Positions 27,702 through 35,770 of a DNA stretch of 64,000 nt are shown in pieces. How positions within the stretch are numbered: position 1 is the stretch's first letter; the number at the start of each line of letters is the position of its first letter. A model generated the notes under the pieces. That model made no database searches, was not told the origin of the DNA, and saw nothing but the letters and a program-made list of their open reading frames with translations. The position numbers were made by a program, and so were the translations under genes. The stretch comes from Nocardioides daedukensis (GTDB lineage: Bacteria > Actinomycetota > Actinomycetes > Propionibacteriales > Nocardioidaceae), in contig NZ_JACCAA010000001.1 in NCBI RefSeq assembly GCF_013408415.1, positions 1,984,001 to 2,048,000 on the forward strand, given 5' to 3'.

Positions 27702-27733
27702 AATCCCGCCCAGGACAACGCCTGGGCGGGATT
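27702..27733. terminator. 13-bp hairpin terminator
   Basis: AATCCCGCCCAGG, 6-nt loop, CCTGGGCGGGATT: a perfect stem 42 nt after the lipoprotein gene and between it and the opposite-strand tRNA-Ser. Confidence 0.75.
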
Positions 27734-27770
27734 CCGTCACATCACGGGCCCCGATTGTGTCAGGACCCCA

Positions 27771-27860
27771 TGGCGGTGGCGGTGGGATTTGAACCCACGG
27801 TGGGTTTGACCCCACACATCATTTCGAGTGATGCACCTTCGGCCGCTCGGACACGCCACC
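27771..27860 (-). tRNA. tRNA-Ser (anticodon CGA)
   Basis: A class II tRNA with acceptor stem GGTGGCG paired to CGCCACC. The D-arm region is TCCGAGCGGCCGAAGG, and the anticodon stem CATCA/TGATG holds the loop CTCGAAA (anticodon CGA, reading UCG). A long variable arm (GTGGG/CCCAC) and T-arm GTGGGTTCAAATCCCAC follow. Discriminator G is followed by a genomic CCA. The 3' end faces the lower-GC patch with hipBA and the metalloprotease, the usual orientation for a tRNA-linked insertion. Confidence 0.95.
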
Positions 27861-27903
27861 GCCGGAGAGATTACCGGAAGTCGCCCGTGGGGCCGAAATC
27901 GCG

Positions 27904-28287
27904 TCAGGTCATCACGACCTGGGTCTGGGTGGTCAGGGAGATCAGCCGGCCCTCCAGGTCGCGCACCTCGGTCTGTACGACGATCTGCGTCCGCCCCCGC
28001 TGGAGGGCACGGGCGGTGGCGGTCGCCGTACCGGCCAGCAACGGCCGCATCAGTTGTGTGCTGGACGTGGTGGTCGAGGTCCGCGCACCGTCGGGCAGGC
28101 CGAGGAACGCACACGCCGCGCCGATGCTGTCGGCCAACGTCATCAGCGCTCCCCCGTGCATCGCACCGCCCGCGGTGCACAGGTGCGGTGCCCAGTCGAG
28201 GTGGCCGGTGGCGGTGTCGGGCGAGGCCTTGTCGATCACGATGCCGACCCCGGCCGCGAACGGCATCAGGCTGATCAGGTCGTTCAT
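27904..28287 (-). CDS. PaaI-type hotdog-fold thioesterase
   Basis: A 127-residue single-hotdog acyl-CoA thioesterase. The family signature is AGGAMHGGALMTLADSIGAACAFL (His-Gly-Gly turn and the Asp at the catalytic position), preceded by HLDWAPHLC and followed by GRTQIVVQTEVRD. It probably hydrolyses phenylacetyl- or hydroxyphenyl-type CoA esters, or small acyl-CoAs, in the cytosol. The ATG overlaps the stop of the upstream membrane-protein gene (ATGA), so both are made from one mRNA. It ends 43 nt from the tRNA gene. Confidence 0.85.
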   Translation of the reverse strand: MNDLISLMPFAAGVGIVIDKASPDTATGHLDWAPHLCTAGGAMHGGALMTLADSIGAACAFLGLPDGARTSTTTSSTQLMRPLLAGTATATARALQRGRTQIVVQTEVRDLEGRLISLTTQTQVVMT

Positions 28288-28682
28288 CGCGCCGCCATCC
28301 TGAGCTGCAGCACCGCGAAGCCGGAGACGACCGCGGCCTGCATCAGGCACCAGACGACACCGACGGTCGTCAGGTCGAGCAGGAAGATCGCGGCGATCGA
28401 CGCGGCCACCCACACCAGGTTGGCGATCGCGACCTCACGGACGAGCGGGGTGGGGATCGGCTTGCGGGTCGCGACCCACTCGAGCACCCCTGCCCACACC
28501 AGCAGGAAGGCGCCGAGGACGAGCAGGACAGTGGCGGACGGCCCGAGCAGGTCGTCGAGGACGGCGGCGCCAGCCAGGTAGGCGATGCCGTTCAGGCCCG
28601 AGATCCCGGCATCGAGCAGCAACACGGTGCGCAGGGTCAGACGGGTCGTGGTCAGGGACGGGTTCTGGGTTCGAGTGGTCAT
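28284..28682 (-). CDS. Four-helix integral membrane protein, function unknown
   Basis: 132 residues with a short polar N-terminus (MTTRTQNPSLTTTRL) and four predicted membrane helices: about 18-42 (LLLDAGISGLNGIAYLAGAAVL), 46-68, 84-104 and 108-128. Similar small proteins sit next to the MmyB-type regulators of actinobacteria, as here: the divergent gene 87 nt away is such a regulator, which is likely to control it. It is coupled to the hotdog thioesterase gene. No motif suggests transport or catalysis. Confidence 0.75.
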   Translation of the reverse strand: MTTRTQNPSLTTTRLTLRTVLLLDAGISGLNGIAYLAGAAVLDDLLGPSATVLLVLGAFLLVWAGVLEWVATRKPIPTPLVREVAIANLVWVAASIAAIFLLDLTTVGVVWCLMQAAVVSGFAVLQLRMAAR

Positions 28683-28769
28683 GGCACCACCGTCGGCCCG
28701 ACCAGGTCACCGTGTCGATGACCTCAAAGGTAATGGCGAGCACGACCCGCGGCGTACAGACTGAGGTCC

Positions 28770-29564
28770 ATGAGCAGCGCCGTCCTCGACTCCGCCCCAT
28801 CCATTGGCCAGCCGATCGGGCCGCTGATCCGGGAGTGGCGCAACCGCCGGCGCCGGAGCCAGCTCGAGCTCTCCAACGAGTCCGGGATCAGCACCCGGCA
28901 CCTCAGCTTCGTCGAGACCGGGCGTTCAAGGCCCAGCCGCGACATGGTGCTGCGCATCGCCGACCAGCTGGAGGTGCCGCTGCGGGAGCGGAACACCCTG
29001 CTGCTCGCCGCGGGCTATGCGCCGGCCTACGACGAGCGCACCCTGGAGGCCGACGACATGTCTGCGATCCGCGAGGCGCTCGACCTGATCCTCACCGGCT
29101 ATCAGCCCTTCCCGGCGCTAGTGGTCGACCGCGACTGGAACCTCATCCAGGCCAACGACGCTGTGACGCCGCTGCTCGCCGACGTGGCGCCCGAGCTTCT
29201 CGAGGGACCGGTGAACGTGCTGCGGCTCAGCCTCCACCCGGACGGGATGAGCAGCCGGATCATCAACCTCGCCGAGTGGCGCGGTCACCTGCTCGACCGG
29301 CTGGCCCGCGAGCACGCCGTCACCGGGTCGGCACGGACCAAGGCGTTGCACGACGAGCTGCTCGGCTATCCGGGCGGCATCACCCACGCGCCGCCGGACG
29401 GGCGGATCGCCGTACCCATGCGGCTGCGCACCGAGGCCGGTGAGCTGTCGTTCATCAGCACGGTGACCACGTTCGGCACGGCGGTCGACATCTCGGTCGC
29501 GGAGCTCACCGTGGAGGCGTTCCTGCCTGCGGATGCGGCGACCGCGGCGGCGCTGCGCAGCTGA
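28770..29564 (+). CDS. XRE-family regulator with MmyB-like ligand-binding domain
   Basis: 264 residues. The N-terminal HTH (about 19-80) reads LIREWRNRRRRSQLELSNESGISTRHLSFVETGRSRPS. The rest is the MmyB-like PAS-type domain (about 95-260: YQPFPALVVDRDWNLIQANDAV, FISTVTTFGTAVDISVAELTVEAFLPAD) proposed to bind fatty acids or related ligands. Such regulators usually control a divergently transcribed gene; here that is the four-helix membrane protein plus thioesterase. A short inverted repeat, ACCT-CAA-AGGT, lies in the shared 87-nt region (28720-28730). Confidence 0.88.
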   Translation: MSSAVLDSAPSIGQPIGPLIREWRNRRRRSQLELSNESGISTRHLSFVETGRSRPSRDMVLRIADQLEVPLRERNTLLLAAGYAPAYDERTLEADDMSAIREALDLILTGYQPFPALVVDRDWNLIQANDAVTPLLADVAPELLEGPVNVLRLSLHPDGMSSRIINLAEWRGHLLDRLAREHAVTGSARTKALHDELLGYPGGITHAPPDGRIAVPMRLRTEAGELSFISTVTTFGTAVDISVAELTVEAFLPADAATAAALRS

Positions 29565-29592
29565 CGGTTCGGGCCTCGACTCGGCTCGCGGT

Positions 29593-30051
29593 TCAGCGGT
29601 GCTGGTCGAAGAACTCCTGGAGCAGCGCCGCGGACTCCTCGGCCAACACCCCGGAGACCACCTCGGGGCGGTGGTTGAGCCGACGGTCACGGACCACGTC
29701 CCACAGCGAGCCGACCGCGCCTGCCTTCTCGTCGAAGGCACCGAAGACCACTCGGTCCACGCGCGAGAGCACGATCGCCCCGGCACACATCGTGCACGGC
29801 TCGAGGGTGACCACGAGAGTGCAGCCACTCAGTCGCCACTCGCCGATCGCCTGCGCTGCCTGGCGGATCGCGATCACCTCGGCGTGCCCGGTCGGGTCGC
29901 CGTCGGCCTCGCGAACGTTGTGCCCGCGGCCGATGATCTGGCCGTCGGGCGCCAGCACGACAGCACCGATGGGTACGTCGCCTGTCGCAACCGCCGCCGA
30001 CGCCTCGGCCAGCGCCGACCGCATCGGGTCGGCGTACGGACTCGTGCTCAC
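29593..30051 (-). CDS. tadA: tRNA adenosine(34) deaminase TadA
   Basis: A 152-residue cytidine-deaminase-fold enzyme that converts A34 to inosine in tRNA-Arg(ACG). Zinc and catalytic motifs are GHAEVIAI (His, Glu) and LEPCTMCAGAI (two Cys), with the N-terminal GDVPIGAVV strand. It uses a GTG start at 30051 that overlaps the upstream gene's stop (GTGA). The upstream partner is the conserved TadA-associated protein, an arrangement usual in actinobacteria. Confidence 0.93.
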   Translation of the reverse strand: MSTSPYADPMRSALAEASAAVATGDVPIGAVVLAPDGQIIGRGHNVREADGDPTGHAEVIAIRQAAQAIGEWRLSGCTLVVTLEPCTMCAGAIVLSRVDRVVFGAFDEKAGAVGSLWDVVRDRRLNHRPEVVSGVLAEESAALLQEFFDQHR

Positions 30052-30530
30052 GCCGAGGTGAGGCCGACCGCGTCGTCGAACGCCGGCCCGAAGCCGATCC
30101 GGGTCGCGATGTCGGAGAGCATCTCGTCGGGGTAGAGATCGAAGTCGTCGATCAGCACGCCCATGTCGATGGCGTGCATGCCGAGGTCGCCGAGGATGTC
30201 GAGGTCACCGGCCGGCGCCGAGTCGTCGTCCTCCTCGGGGAAGGGCAGGTTCAGGTGTTCCACCGCGGTGCGGGCGAGGTCCCACTCGTCGGCGGCGGTG
30301 ATGTCGGAGAGCAGGATCCGCACCTGCGGACCGAGCACCCTCACGATCAGGAAGACGTCCTCGTCGAAGCCGATCAGCGCGATCGCTCCGCTGTCGCTGG
30401 GGAACCGACGCAGGCCCGTGGCGAGAGTCTCGACGGACTGCAACGCCGGGTCGGCGATCTCCTGCACGTCCCATTCACCGTCCTCGCGGAAGGCAGCGAA
30501 CGCGAAGTCCACGTCAAGCAGGTCGACCAT
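30048..30530 (-). CDS. TadA-associated protein (tRNA adenosine deaminase-associated family)
   Basis: A 160-residue acidic protein, conserved in actinobacteria directly before tadA. Recognisable pieces are VDFAFAAFREDGEWDVQEI, LRRFPSDSGAIALIGFDEDVFL, RVLGPQVRILLSDITAADEWDLA and the C-terminal DDFDLYPDEMLSDIATRIGFG. The biochemical role is not known; the invariable pairing suggests it assists TadA. The 4-nt overlap with tadA shows coupling. It is divergent from upp. Confidence 0.88.
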   Translation of the reverse strand: MVDLLDVDFAFAAFREDGEWDVQEIADPALQSVETLATGLRRFPSDSGAIALIGFDEDVFLIVRVLGPQVRILLSDITAADEWDLARTAVEHLNLPFPEEDDDSAPAGDLDILGDLGMHAIDMGVLIDDFDLYPDEMLSDIATRIGFGPAFDDAVGLTSA

Positions 30531-30640
30531 GGCAGTCTCCTTGGGCCCCTACAGCTGCGGAACGAGTGTGTTCTGGACCAGAGTGACAGAGGTTGAGCGC
30601 CTGAACCAACCCGTTCGGCCAAACGTTGCCGGGACTGGAC

Positions 30641-30646
30641 TAGGTT
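30641..30646 (+). promoter_or_regulatory. -10 box (TAGGTT) for leaderless upp
   Basis: TAGGTT, 7 nt (TTCTCCC), then the ATG at 30654. There is no ribosome site. Confidence 0.5.
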
Positions 30647-30653
30647 TTCTCCC

Positions 30654-31295
30654 ATGCGTACCCATGTCGTCGACCACCCGCTCGTTGCCCACAAGCTGAC
30701 CACGCTGCGGAACAAGGAGACGGACAGTCCCACGTTCCGACGGCTGACCGACGAGCTGGTCACCCTGCTCGCCTATGAGGCGACCCGCGACGTCCGTGTC
30801 GAGGACGTCACCATCTCCTCGCCCGTCTCGCCCGCCAACGGCGTGAAGCTGGCCTCCCCCAAGCCCCTGGTCGTGCCGATCCTGCGTGCCGGACTCGGAA
30901 TGCTCGACGGCATGGTGCGGCTGCTCCCGACCGCCGAGGTCGGCTTCCTCGGGATGATCCGCAACGAGGAGACCCTCGAGGCCTCGACGTATGCCGAGCG
31001 CCTGCCCGAGGACCTGTCCGGGCGCCAGTGCTATGTCCTCGACCCGATGCTGGCCACCGGCGGAACGCTGGCCGCAGCGATTCGGTTCCTGGTCGACCGC
31101 GGCGCCAACGACATCACCGCGATCTGCCTGCTGGTGGCGCCCGAGGGGTGTGAGCGCCTCGCCGAGGAGCTCGCCGACCTCGACGTCCCGGTCACGATCG
31201 TGACCGCGGCGATGGACGAGAAGCTCAATGAGTTGGGCTACATCGTGCCTGGGCTCGGGGATGCCGGGGACCGGTTGTACGGGGTTGCGCACTGA
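30654..31295 (+). CDS. upp: Uracil phosphoribosyltransferase
   Basis: A 213-residue pyrimidine-salvage enzyme making UMP from uracil and PRPP. Motifs are [14 protein letters not shown], the PRPP loop [18 protein letters not shown], and the C-terminal uracil-binding [12 protein letters not shown]. Length is normal. It appears leaderless. Its stop codon lies 4 nt before an 82-bp composite palindromic repeat that separates it from the convergent HelD-like gene and probably ends both transcripts. Confidence 0.95.
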   Translation: MRTHVVDHPLVAHKLTTLRNKETDSPTFRRLTDELVTLLAYEATRDVRVEDVTISSPVSPANGVKLASPKPLVVPILRAGLGMLDGMVRLLPTAEVGFLGMIRNEETLEASTYAERLPEDLSGRQCYVLDPMLATGGTLAAAIRFLVDRGANDITAICLLVAPEGCERLAEELADLDVPVTIVTAAMDEKLNELGYIVPGLGDAGDRLYGVAH

Positions 31296-31299
31296 CGGA

Positions 31300-31381
31300 G
31301 TCACCGGGTACCCGGTGACTCCGGTGCTTCCCGGGCAAGATCTTGCCCGGGAAGCGGCAAAGTCACCGGGTACCCGGTGAC
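31300..31381 (-). repeat. 82-bp composite palindromic repeat, copy B
   Basis: Perfect outer palindromes GTCACCGGGTACCCGGTGAC at both ends and the 26-bp inner palindrome (arms TTCCCGGGCAAGA) in the middle, with 8-nt linkers. It is an inverted copy of 12416-12497 with three differences. It fills almost the whole 95-nt gap between the convergent upp and HelD-like genes, which suits a bidirectional terminator. Confidence 0.9.
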
Positions 31382-31390
31382 TTTTCCCGG

Positions 31391-33547
31391 TCAGCTCAGG
31401 ATCGACAGCAACTGCGTGGCGCGGGTGAGCACGACGTAGAGCACCGCACGCCCCGTCTGCGACTCGTCCTCGATCTCTTGGGGGCGGACCACCACGATGC
31501 CGTCGAACTCCAGGCCCTTGGTGTCGAGGCCGGTGAGGACGACGATCCGGTCCGCGCCGCTGGGGGTCTCGCCGGGGTTGGCGGCCGAGGGGGCGTCGGC
31601 GGCGAACTCGGGCCATGAGGCCAGCCAGGCATTGACCTCGGCACGACGGGCGACGGGTACGACGATCCCGACGGTTCCGGCCACCTCGCCGGAGAGGCGG
31701 GCGACCTCGGCTCGCACGGAGGCCTCCAGGTCGTCGACCGGGCCCTCCATCTTGGGCGGGATTCCGGTCGAGCGGACTGCGGTCGGCAGGTCGGCGTTCA
31801 GGCCGACCCGTGCGGCATAGGCGGCTGCGAACTCGTAGATCTCCGAGGAGTTGCGATAGTTCGTCGACAGGTGGAAGGCGTGCATCTGCTTGCCCTCCAA
31901 CGCCTCCGCGCGGGCGGCCTCGGACTCTGCCGGCACCGGCCACGAGGACTGGGCGGCGTCGCCGACGATCGTCCAGGACGCGGCGCGGCCACGCCTGCCG
32001 ACCATTCGCCACTGCATCGGTGTGAGGTCCTGCGCCTCGTCGATGAGGACGTGCGCGAACGGGTCGTCCTCGATCCGGTTGGTCGGCGGGCGCCATCCGG
32101 GACCGGTGGCGAACTCACGGTCCGCAGCCGTGGAGAGCTCCTGCAGGTCGCCGCCGAGGTGGTCGGTGAAGTCGTTCTGCGGGCCGTGCTTCTCGGGTAC
32201 GTCGTCGAGCGCGTAGCGCAGCTCGTCGAGCAGCGGGATGTCCTCGATGCTCAAGGCACCGTCCCAGCTCTTCATCAAGGTCGCCTGCTCGTGCTGGCTC
32301 AGGATGCCGTCGGCAACGCGGGCCAGGAAGTCGCCGTCGGCCAACCACTCGAAGACCTGGGTCGCGGCCAACGGCGGCCACCACCGCAGCGCGAACTCGA
32401 GGAAGTCGTCGTTGCTGAGCATGTCCTCGTTGAACTCGTCGCGTCCGCGCTCGCGTCCACGCTCGCTGCGGACCTGGCGCCACATCGCGTCGAGCAACGT
32501 CGTCGCGATCCGCGGGAGCACCCGGTTGCGGCGACCCTGGCTGAGCAGCTGACGCCGCAGCCGGCCGAGCAGCTGACGGTCCAGTCGGATCACGTCGTCG
32601 CGATAGAAGATCCGGAACTCGCTCGGCGCACCGGGAACGGCCTGGCGCGCGGCCCTGCGCAGCACCTCCGCCATCCGCGGCGAACCCTTGATGTCGGCCA
32701 CGGCCGGGTCGTCATGGCGCATCGCGCGGACCCCGTCGACGACCTCACCCAGCGAGCGCAACGCGACCGCGGTCTCGCCCAGCGAGGGCAGCACCCGCTC
32801 GATGTAGCGCATGAAGACGCCGGACGGGCCGACGATCAGCACGCCACCGGACTCATAACGACGGCGGTCCGTGTAGAGCAGGTATGCCGCGCGGTGCAGC
32901 GCCACCACTGTCTTGCCGGTGCCCGGACCACCCGAGATGGTCACGACGCCCTTGGAGGGTGCGCGGATCGCCTTGTCCTGCTCGGCCTGGATCGTCGCCA
33001 CGATCGAGTGCATCGACCGGTCGCGCGCTCGCGAGAGCTGCGCCATCAGTGCGCCCTCGCCGACGATCGGCAGCGACGAGGCAGCCGGGTTGTCCGCGTC
33101 GAGCAGCTCGTCCTCGACACCGACGACCTGGGGGCCGGCGCAGCGCAGCACCCGACGGCGTACGACGTGGTGCGGCTCGGCGGCCGTTGCCTGGTAGAAG
33201 ACCGCGGCCGCGGGCGCGCGCCAGTCGATCAGAAGTGAGTCACGGTTCTCGTCGCGCAGACCGATCCGGCCCACGTAGCGCGGCGCCGCGTCCAGCTCGG
33301 GGTCGAGGTCGAGGCGCCCGAACACCAGACCCTCGTGGGCGGCGTCGAGCTGCGCGATCCGCTTGGCGGCCTGGAAGACCATCGCGTCGCGTTCGACCAA
33401 TCCCCCTTCGTGGCCGAGCCGACCACGATCGTGGCCCTCCCGGGCCAGTTCCTGCGCGGCAGCGGTGGAGGTCTCCAGCTGCACATAGACGCGATCGACG
33501 AACGCCTGCTCGGCTTCGACTTCGCGCCGGGCCATGTCTTCGGACAA
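31391..33547 (-). CDS. HelD-like RNA polymerase-associated SF1 ATPase
   Basis: About 718 residues. The N-terminal coiled coil (MARREVEAEQAFVDRVYVQL; HEGGLVERDAMVFQAAKRIA) is followed by Walker A GGPGTGKTVVALHRAAYLLY, Walker B VLIDEAQDLTPMQW, WTIVGDAAQSSWP and the C-terminal DTKGLEFDGIVVV and YVVLTRATQLLSI. It fits the actinobacterial class of HelD that removes and recycles stalled RNA polymerase. It is a distant paralogue of the HelR gene in this window and lacks an RAE upstream. The start is uncertain: TTG 33547 or ATG 33535 place the coiled coil at the N-terminus, as in relatives; ATG 33649 adds unlike residues. Confidence 0.87.
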   Translation of the reverse strand: MSEDMARREVEAEQAFVDRVYVQLETSTAAAQELAREGHDRGRLGHEGGLVERDAMVFQAAKRIAQLDAAHEGLVFGRLDLDPELDAAPRYVGRIGLRDENRDSLLIDWRAPAAAVFYQATAAEPHHVVRRRVLRCAGPQVVGVEDELLDADNPAASSLPIVGEGALMAQLSRARDRSMHSIVATIQAEQDKAIRAPSKGVVTISGGPGTGKTVVALHRAAYLLYTDRRRYESGGVLIVGPSGVFMRYIERVLPSLGETAVALRSLGEVVDGVRAMRHDDPAVADIKGSPRMAEVLRRAARQAVPGAPSEFRIFYRDDVIRLDRQLLGRLRRQLLSQGRRNRVLPRIATTLLDAMWRQVRSERGRERGRDEFNEDMLSNDDFLEFALRWWPPLAATQVFEWLADGDFLARVADGILSQHEQATLMKSWDGALSIEDIPLLDELRYALDDVPEKHGPQNDFTDHLGGDLQELSTAADREFATGPGWRPPTNRIEDDPFAHVLIDEAQDLTPMQWRMVGRRGRAASWTIVGDAAQSSWPVPAESEAARAEALEGKQMHAFHLSTNYRNSSEIYEFAAAYAARVGLNADLPTAVRSTGIPPKMEGPVDDLEASVRAEVARLSGEVAGTVGIVVPVARRAEVNAWLASWPEFAADAPSAANPGETPSGADRIVVLTGLDTKGLEFDGIVVVRPQEIEDESQTGRAVLYVVLTRATQLLSILS

Positions 33548-33710
33548 CCCAGGATCCCCTATCCAGAACCGCATCACGTGAGTCGTCCAGCCTACCTGTG
33601 CGAGCTGGTCGGCCGAAAACGCGTTTCGAGCGACCGATGAATCCCGCATCCGGCGAGGGTCCGACCCATATCAACCCCATGCCAACACCCCACGCCTCGA
33701 GGAGATTCCC

Positions 33711-34115
33711 ATGAGCACCACACACCCATCGCGAACCGCGACGACCGGCAGCGCGCGGCACATTGCCGGCCTCGTCGTCACCGGTCTGGTCACGCTCTTC
33801 CTGGCCTTCGACGCCGTCACCCACCTGCTCGACGTACAGGCGGTGCAGGACTGGAATGCGGAGCACGGCGCCCCGGACTGGTTCGGCCCGGTCTGTGGCA
33901 CGGCGCTCGCGATCAGCCTCGTGGTGCACCTCATCCCGCGCACTGCGGTGCTGGGCGCGACCCTGCTGACCGGTTATCTCGGCGGCGCGATCGCGGTGAA
34001 CCTGTTCCTCGAGCAGCCGGTGTTCAACTCCGTCTTCGCGTTCGCCGTCGCGGTGCTGGCGTGGGGCGGGCTGTGGTTGCGCGATGACCGGGTGCGGGCG
34101 CTCTACACCGCCTGA
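33711..34115 (+). CDS. DoxX-like four-helix membrane protein
   Basis: 134 residues with four membrane helices (about 22-40, 66-84, 86-104 and 110-125). The sequence VVHLIPRTAVLGATLLTGYLGGAIAVN is characteristic of the DoxX-like family found in many actinobacteria and proteobacteria. The role is unknown; relatives are linked to thiol or redox stress. GAGGAGATTCCC precedes the ATG. It is a single gene, followed by a strong terminator shared with the rhomboid gene. Confidence 0.8.
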   Translation: MSTTHPSRTATTGSARHIAGLVVTGLVTLFLAFDAVTHLLDVQAVQDWNAEHGAPDWFGPVCGTALAISLVVHLIPRTAVLGATLLTGYLGGAIAVNLFLEQPVFNSVFAFAVAVLAWGGLWLRDDRVRALYTA

Positions 34116-34143
34116 TCCACCTCGGTACGTCGTCCCGGATACA

Positions 34144-34177
34144 GATTGGCTGTTCTGAACGCCCAGAACAGCCAATC
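34144..34177. terminator. 14-bp hairpin terminator between convergent genes
   Basis: GATTGGCTGTTCTG, 6-nt loop, CAGAACAGCCAATC, extended outward by GGATAC/GTATCC past one mismatch. It lies between the DoxX-like and rhomboid genes. Confidence 0.78.
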
Positions 34178-34192
34178 CGTATCCCGGAAGCG

Positions 34193-34783
34193 CTACCTCC
34201 GCTCGCTGTCGCGGTCGACCAGGAGCCAGGCGGCGATCACGCCACCGACCGCGCCGAACAGGTGCCCCTGCCAGGAGATCCCCTCCTGGCCTGGCAGGAC
34301 GCCCCAGAGCAGGCCGCCGTACATCACCAGGATCACCACGCCGAGCAAGATCTGGCCGACCTTGCGGGAGAAGATCCCGCGCACGATCAGATAGGTCAGC
34401 CAACCGAAGATCAGCCCCGACGCCCCGATGTGCACCGAGTTGTCGCCACCGGTCAGCCAGATGCCGACGCCGCCGATGATCCAGACCACGGCGCTCACGC
34501 CGGCCCAGGTGCGCAATCCGGAGAGCAGGATCAGGAAGCCGAGCACCAGCGCCGGGAACGTGTTGGCGATCAGGTGTCCCCAGCCGCCGTGCAGCAGCGG
34601 CGCGAAGACGATCCCGAGCAGGCCGCCGGTCTCCCGGGGCTCGATGCCCTGCTGGTCGAGCCGGTTGGCCATCAGCATGTCGACGAACTCGATGACATAG
34701 AGCAGCGCGACGAAGCTGCCGATCGTGACGGCGGCGCTCACTGCCCGTGGCGTCTGGGTCTCCGGGCGCTGCTCGAGGCTCAT
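34193..34783 (-). CDS. Rhomboid-family intramembrane serine protease
   Basis: A 196-residue, six-helix membrane protease. The catalytic dyad is visible: GASG with Ser122 and Q-G-H-L-F-G with His174; the L1 loop carries HGGWGHLIANTFP. The protein is compact, of the minimal rhomboid type. Substrates are unknown. The ATG at 34783 is preferred because a TAGGGT -10 box is 7 nt upstream (leaderless) and the longer reading is Arg/Ser-rich without family likeness. Confidence 0.9.
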   Translation of the reverse strand: MSLEQRPETQTPRAVSAAVTIGSFVALLYVIEFVDMLMANRLDQQGIEPRETGGLLGIVFAPLLHGGWGHLIANTFPALVLGFLILLSGLRTWAGVSAVVWIIGGVGIWLTGGDNSVHIGASGLIFGWLTYLIVRGIFSRKVGQILLGVVILVMYGGLLWGVLPGQEGISWQGHLFGAVGGVIAAWLLVDRDSERR

Positions 34784-34790
34784 GCGCACA

Positions 34791-34796
34791 ACCCTA
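34791..34796 (-). promoter_or_regulatory. -10 box (TAGGGT) for the leaderless rhomboid mRNA
   Basis: On the minus strand TAGGGT is followed by 7 nt and the ATG at 34783. Confidence 0.5.
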
Positions 34797-34910
34797 GCCA
34801 GCGCCCCGTCCCCAGCCCGTACGTCGCCGACTCGCCCCCGGCTTGCACGTCGTCGCCCGTACGTCGTCGGCCTGGCCGACTCGGCGCGGGCCCGCGGAAA
34901 ACCCGAGCGG

Positions 34911-35660
34911 CTACTTCTTCTTGCGGGACAGGAACGCCAGCATCGCCTCGCGCGCCGCGTCCGACCCGAAGAGCCGAGCACTCAGCTTGGACAGGTCGGC
35001 GCCGTTGGCCTCGATGTTCTCGACCAGGTGCCGACCGAGCAACGCCTTGGTCTCGCGCAGGCCCTGCGGGTGGCCGGTGACGAGCTGGGCACAGATCGCC
35101 GCCACGGTGTCGTCCAGGTCCGCCTCGGGGACAGCCTTGGTGACCAGGCCCATCTGGGCAGCCGTGTCGCCGGTGAAGGTCTCGCCGGTCAGGAAGGTGA
35201 GCGCAGCAGCGCGATCCGTCATCCGGGGCAGCACGGTGAGCGAGATCGCCGCCGGCGTCAGGGCGAGCTTGACCTCGGTGAAGGCGTACGTCGCGTCCTC
35301 GGCGCTGATCGCGATGTCGGAGGCCGCCACGATCCCGATGCCGCCGGCACGCACCGCCCCGTGCAGTCGGGTGAGGACCGGCTTGGGGAACTCGACGATG
35401 CGTCGCTGCAGCGCCACGATCGCCAGCGCACCTTCTTCCATGCTGCCGTCCGCCGCCTCGGAAAGGTCGGCGCCGGAGCAGAAAGTGCGTCCCTCGGCCC
35501 GGACCACGACCACCTTCACCGAGTCGTCGGCGCCAGCCTGGTCCAGGCCCGCATAGAACTCGGAGACCAGCTTTCGCGACAACGCGTTGCGGTTGTGCGG
35601 CGAGTCGAGGGTCAGGGTGGCGATGCCGTCGGCAGCGGCGTAGTGCACGAGTTCGGTCAT
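34911..35660 (-). CDS. Enoyl-CoA hydratase/isomerase family protein
   Basis: A 249-residue crotonase-fold protein. The oxyanion region is GRTFCSGADLSEAA, and the second is GAVRAGGIGIVAASDIAIS. The general acid/base Glu of the second site is kept (FTEVKLALTPA), but the first catalytic Glu expected in GGGxE is Gly, so it may be a hydratase-like paralogue, an isomerase or another crotonase activity. The C-terminal helix (LSARLFGSDAAREAMLAFLSRKKK) is normal for the family. It is monocistronic. Its place in fatty-acid or branched-chain degradation is by family only. Confidence 0.87.
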   Translation of the reverse strand: MTELVHYAAADGIATLTLDSPHNRNALSRKLVSEFYAGLDQAGADDSVKVVVVRAEGRTFCSGADLSEAADGSMEEGALAIVALQRRIVEFPKPVLTRLHGAVRAGGIGIVAASDIAISAEDATYAFTEVKLALTPAAISLTVLPRMTDRAAALTFLTGETFTGDTAAQMGLVTKAVPEADLDDTVAAICAQLVTGHPQGLRETKALLGRHLVENIEANGADLSKLSARLFGSDAAREAMLAFLSRKKK

Positions 35661-35770
35661 GGAGCCATCCTGCACGATTCATCGGATCAGCTCCCATCCG
35701 ATCGGGGCGTCGCTCCGAACAGTGAACAACGCATCCGCGTGACGTGCCTCACTGCTTCGGAAGGTCAACC

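Noticed and set aside
24237..27860. Active integrative element next to tRNA-Ser
   Set aside because: No integrase, recombinase or second copy of the tRNA end was seen, so only the weaker statement of a lower-GC patch is kept.
28720..28730. ACCT-CAA-AGGT as the operator of the MmyB-type regulator
   Set aside because: Only 4-5 bp per arm, which is expected by chance; noted in the gene entry but not listed as a site.
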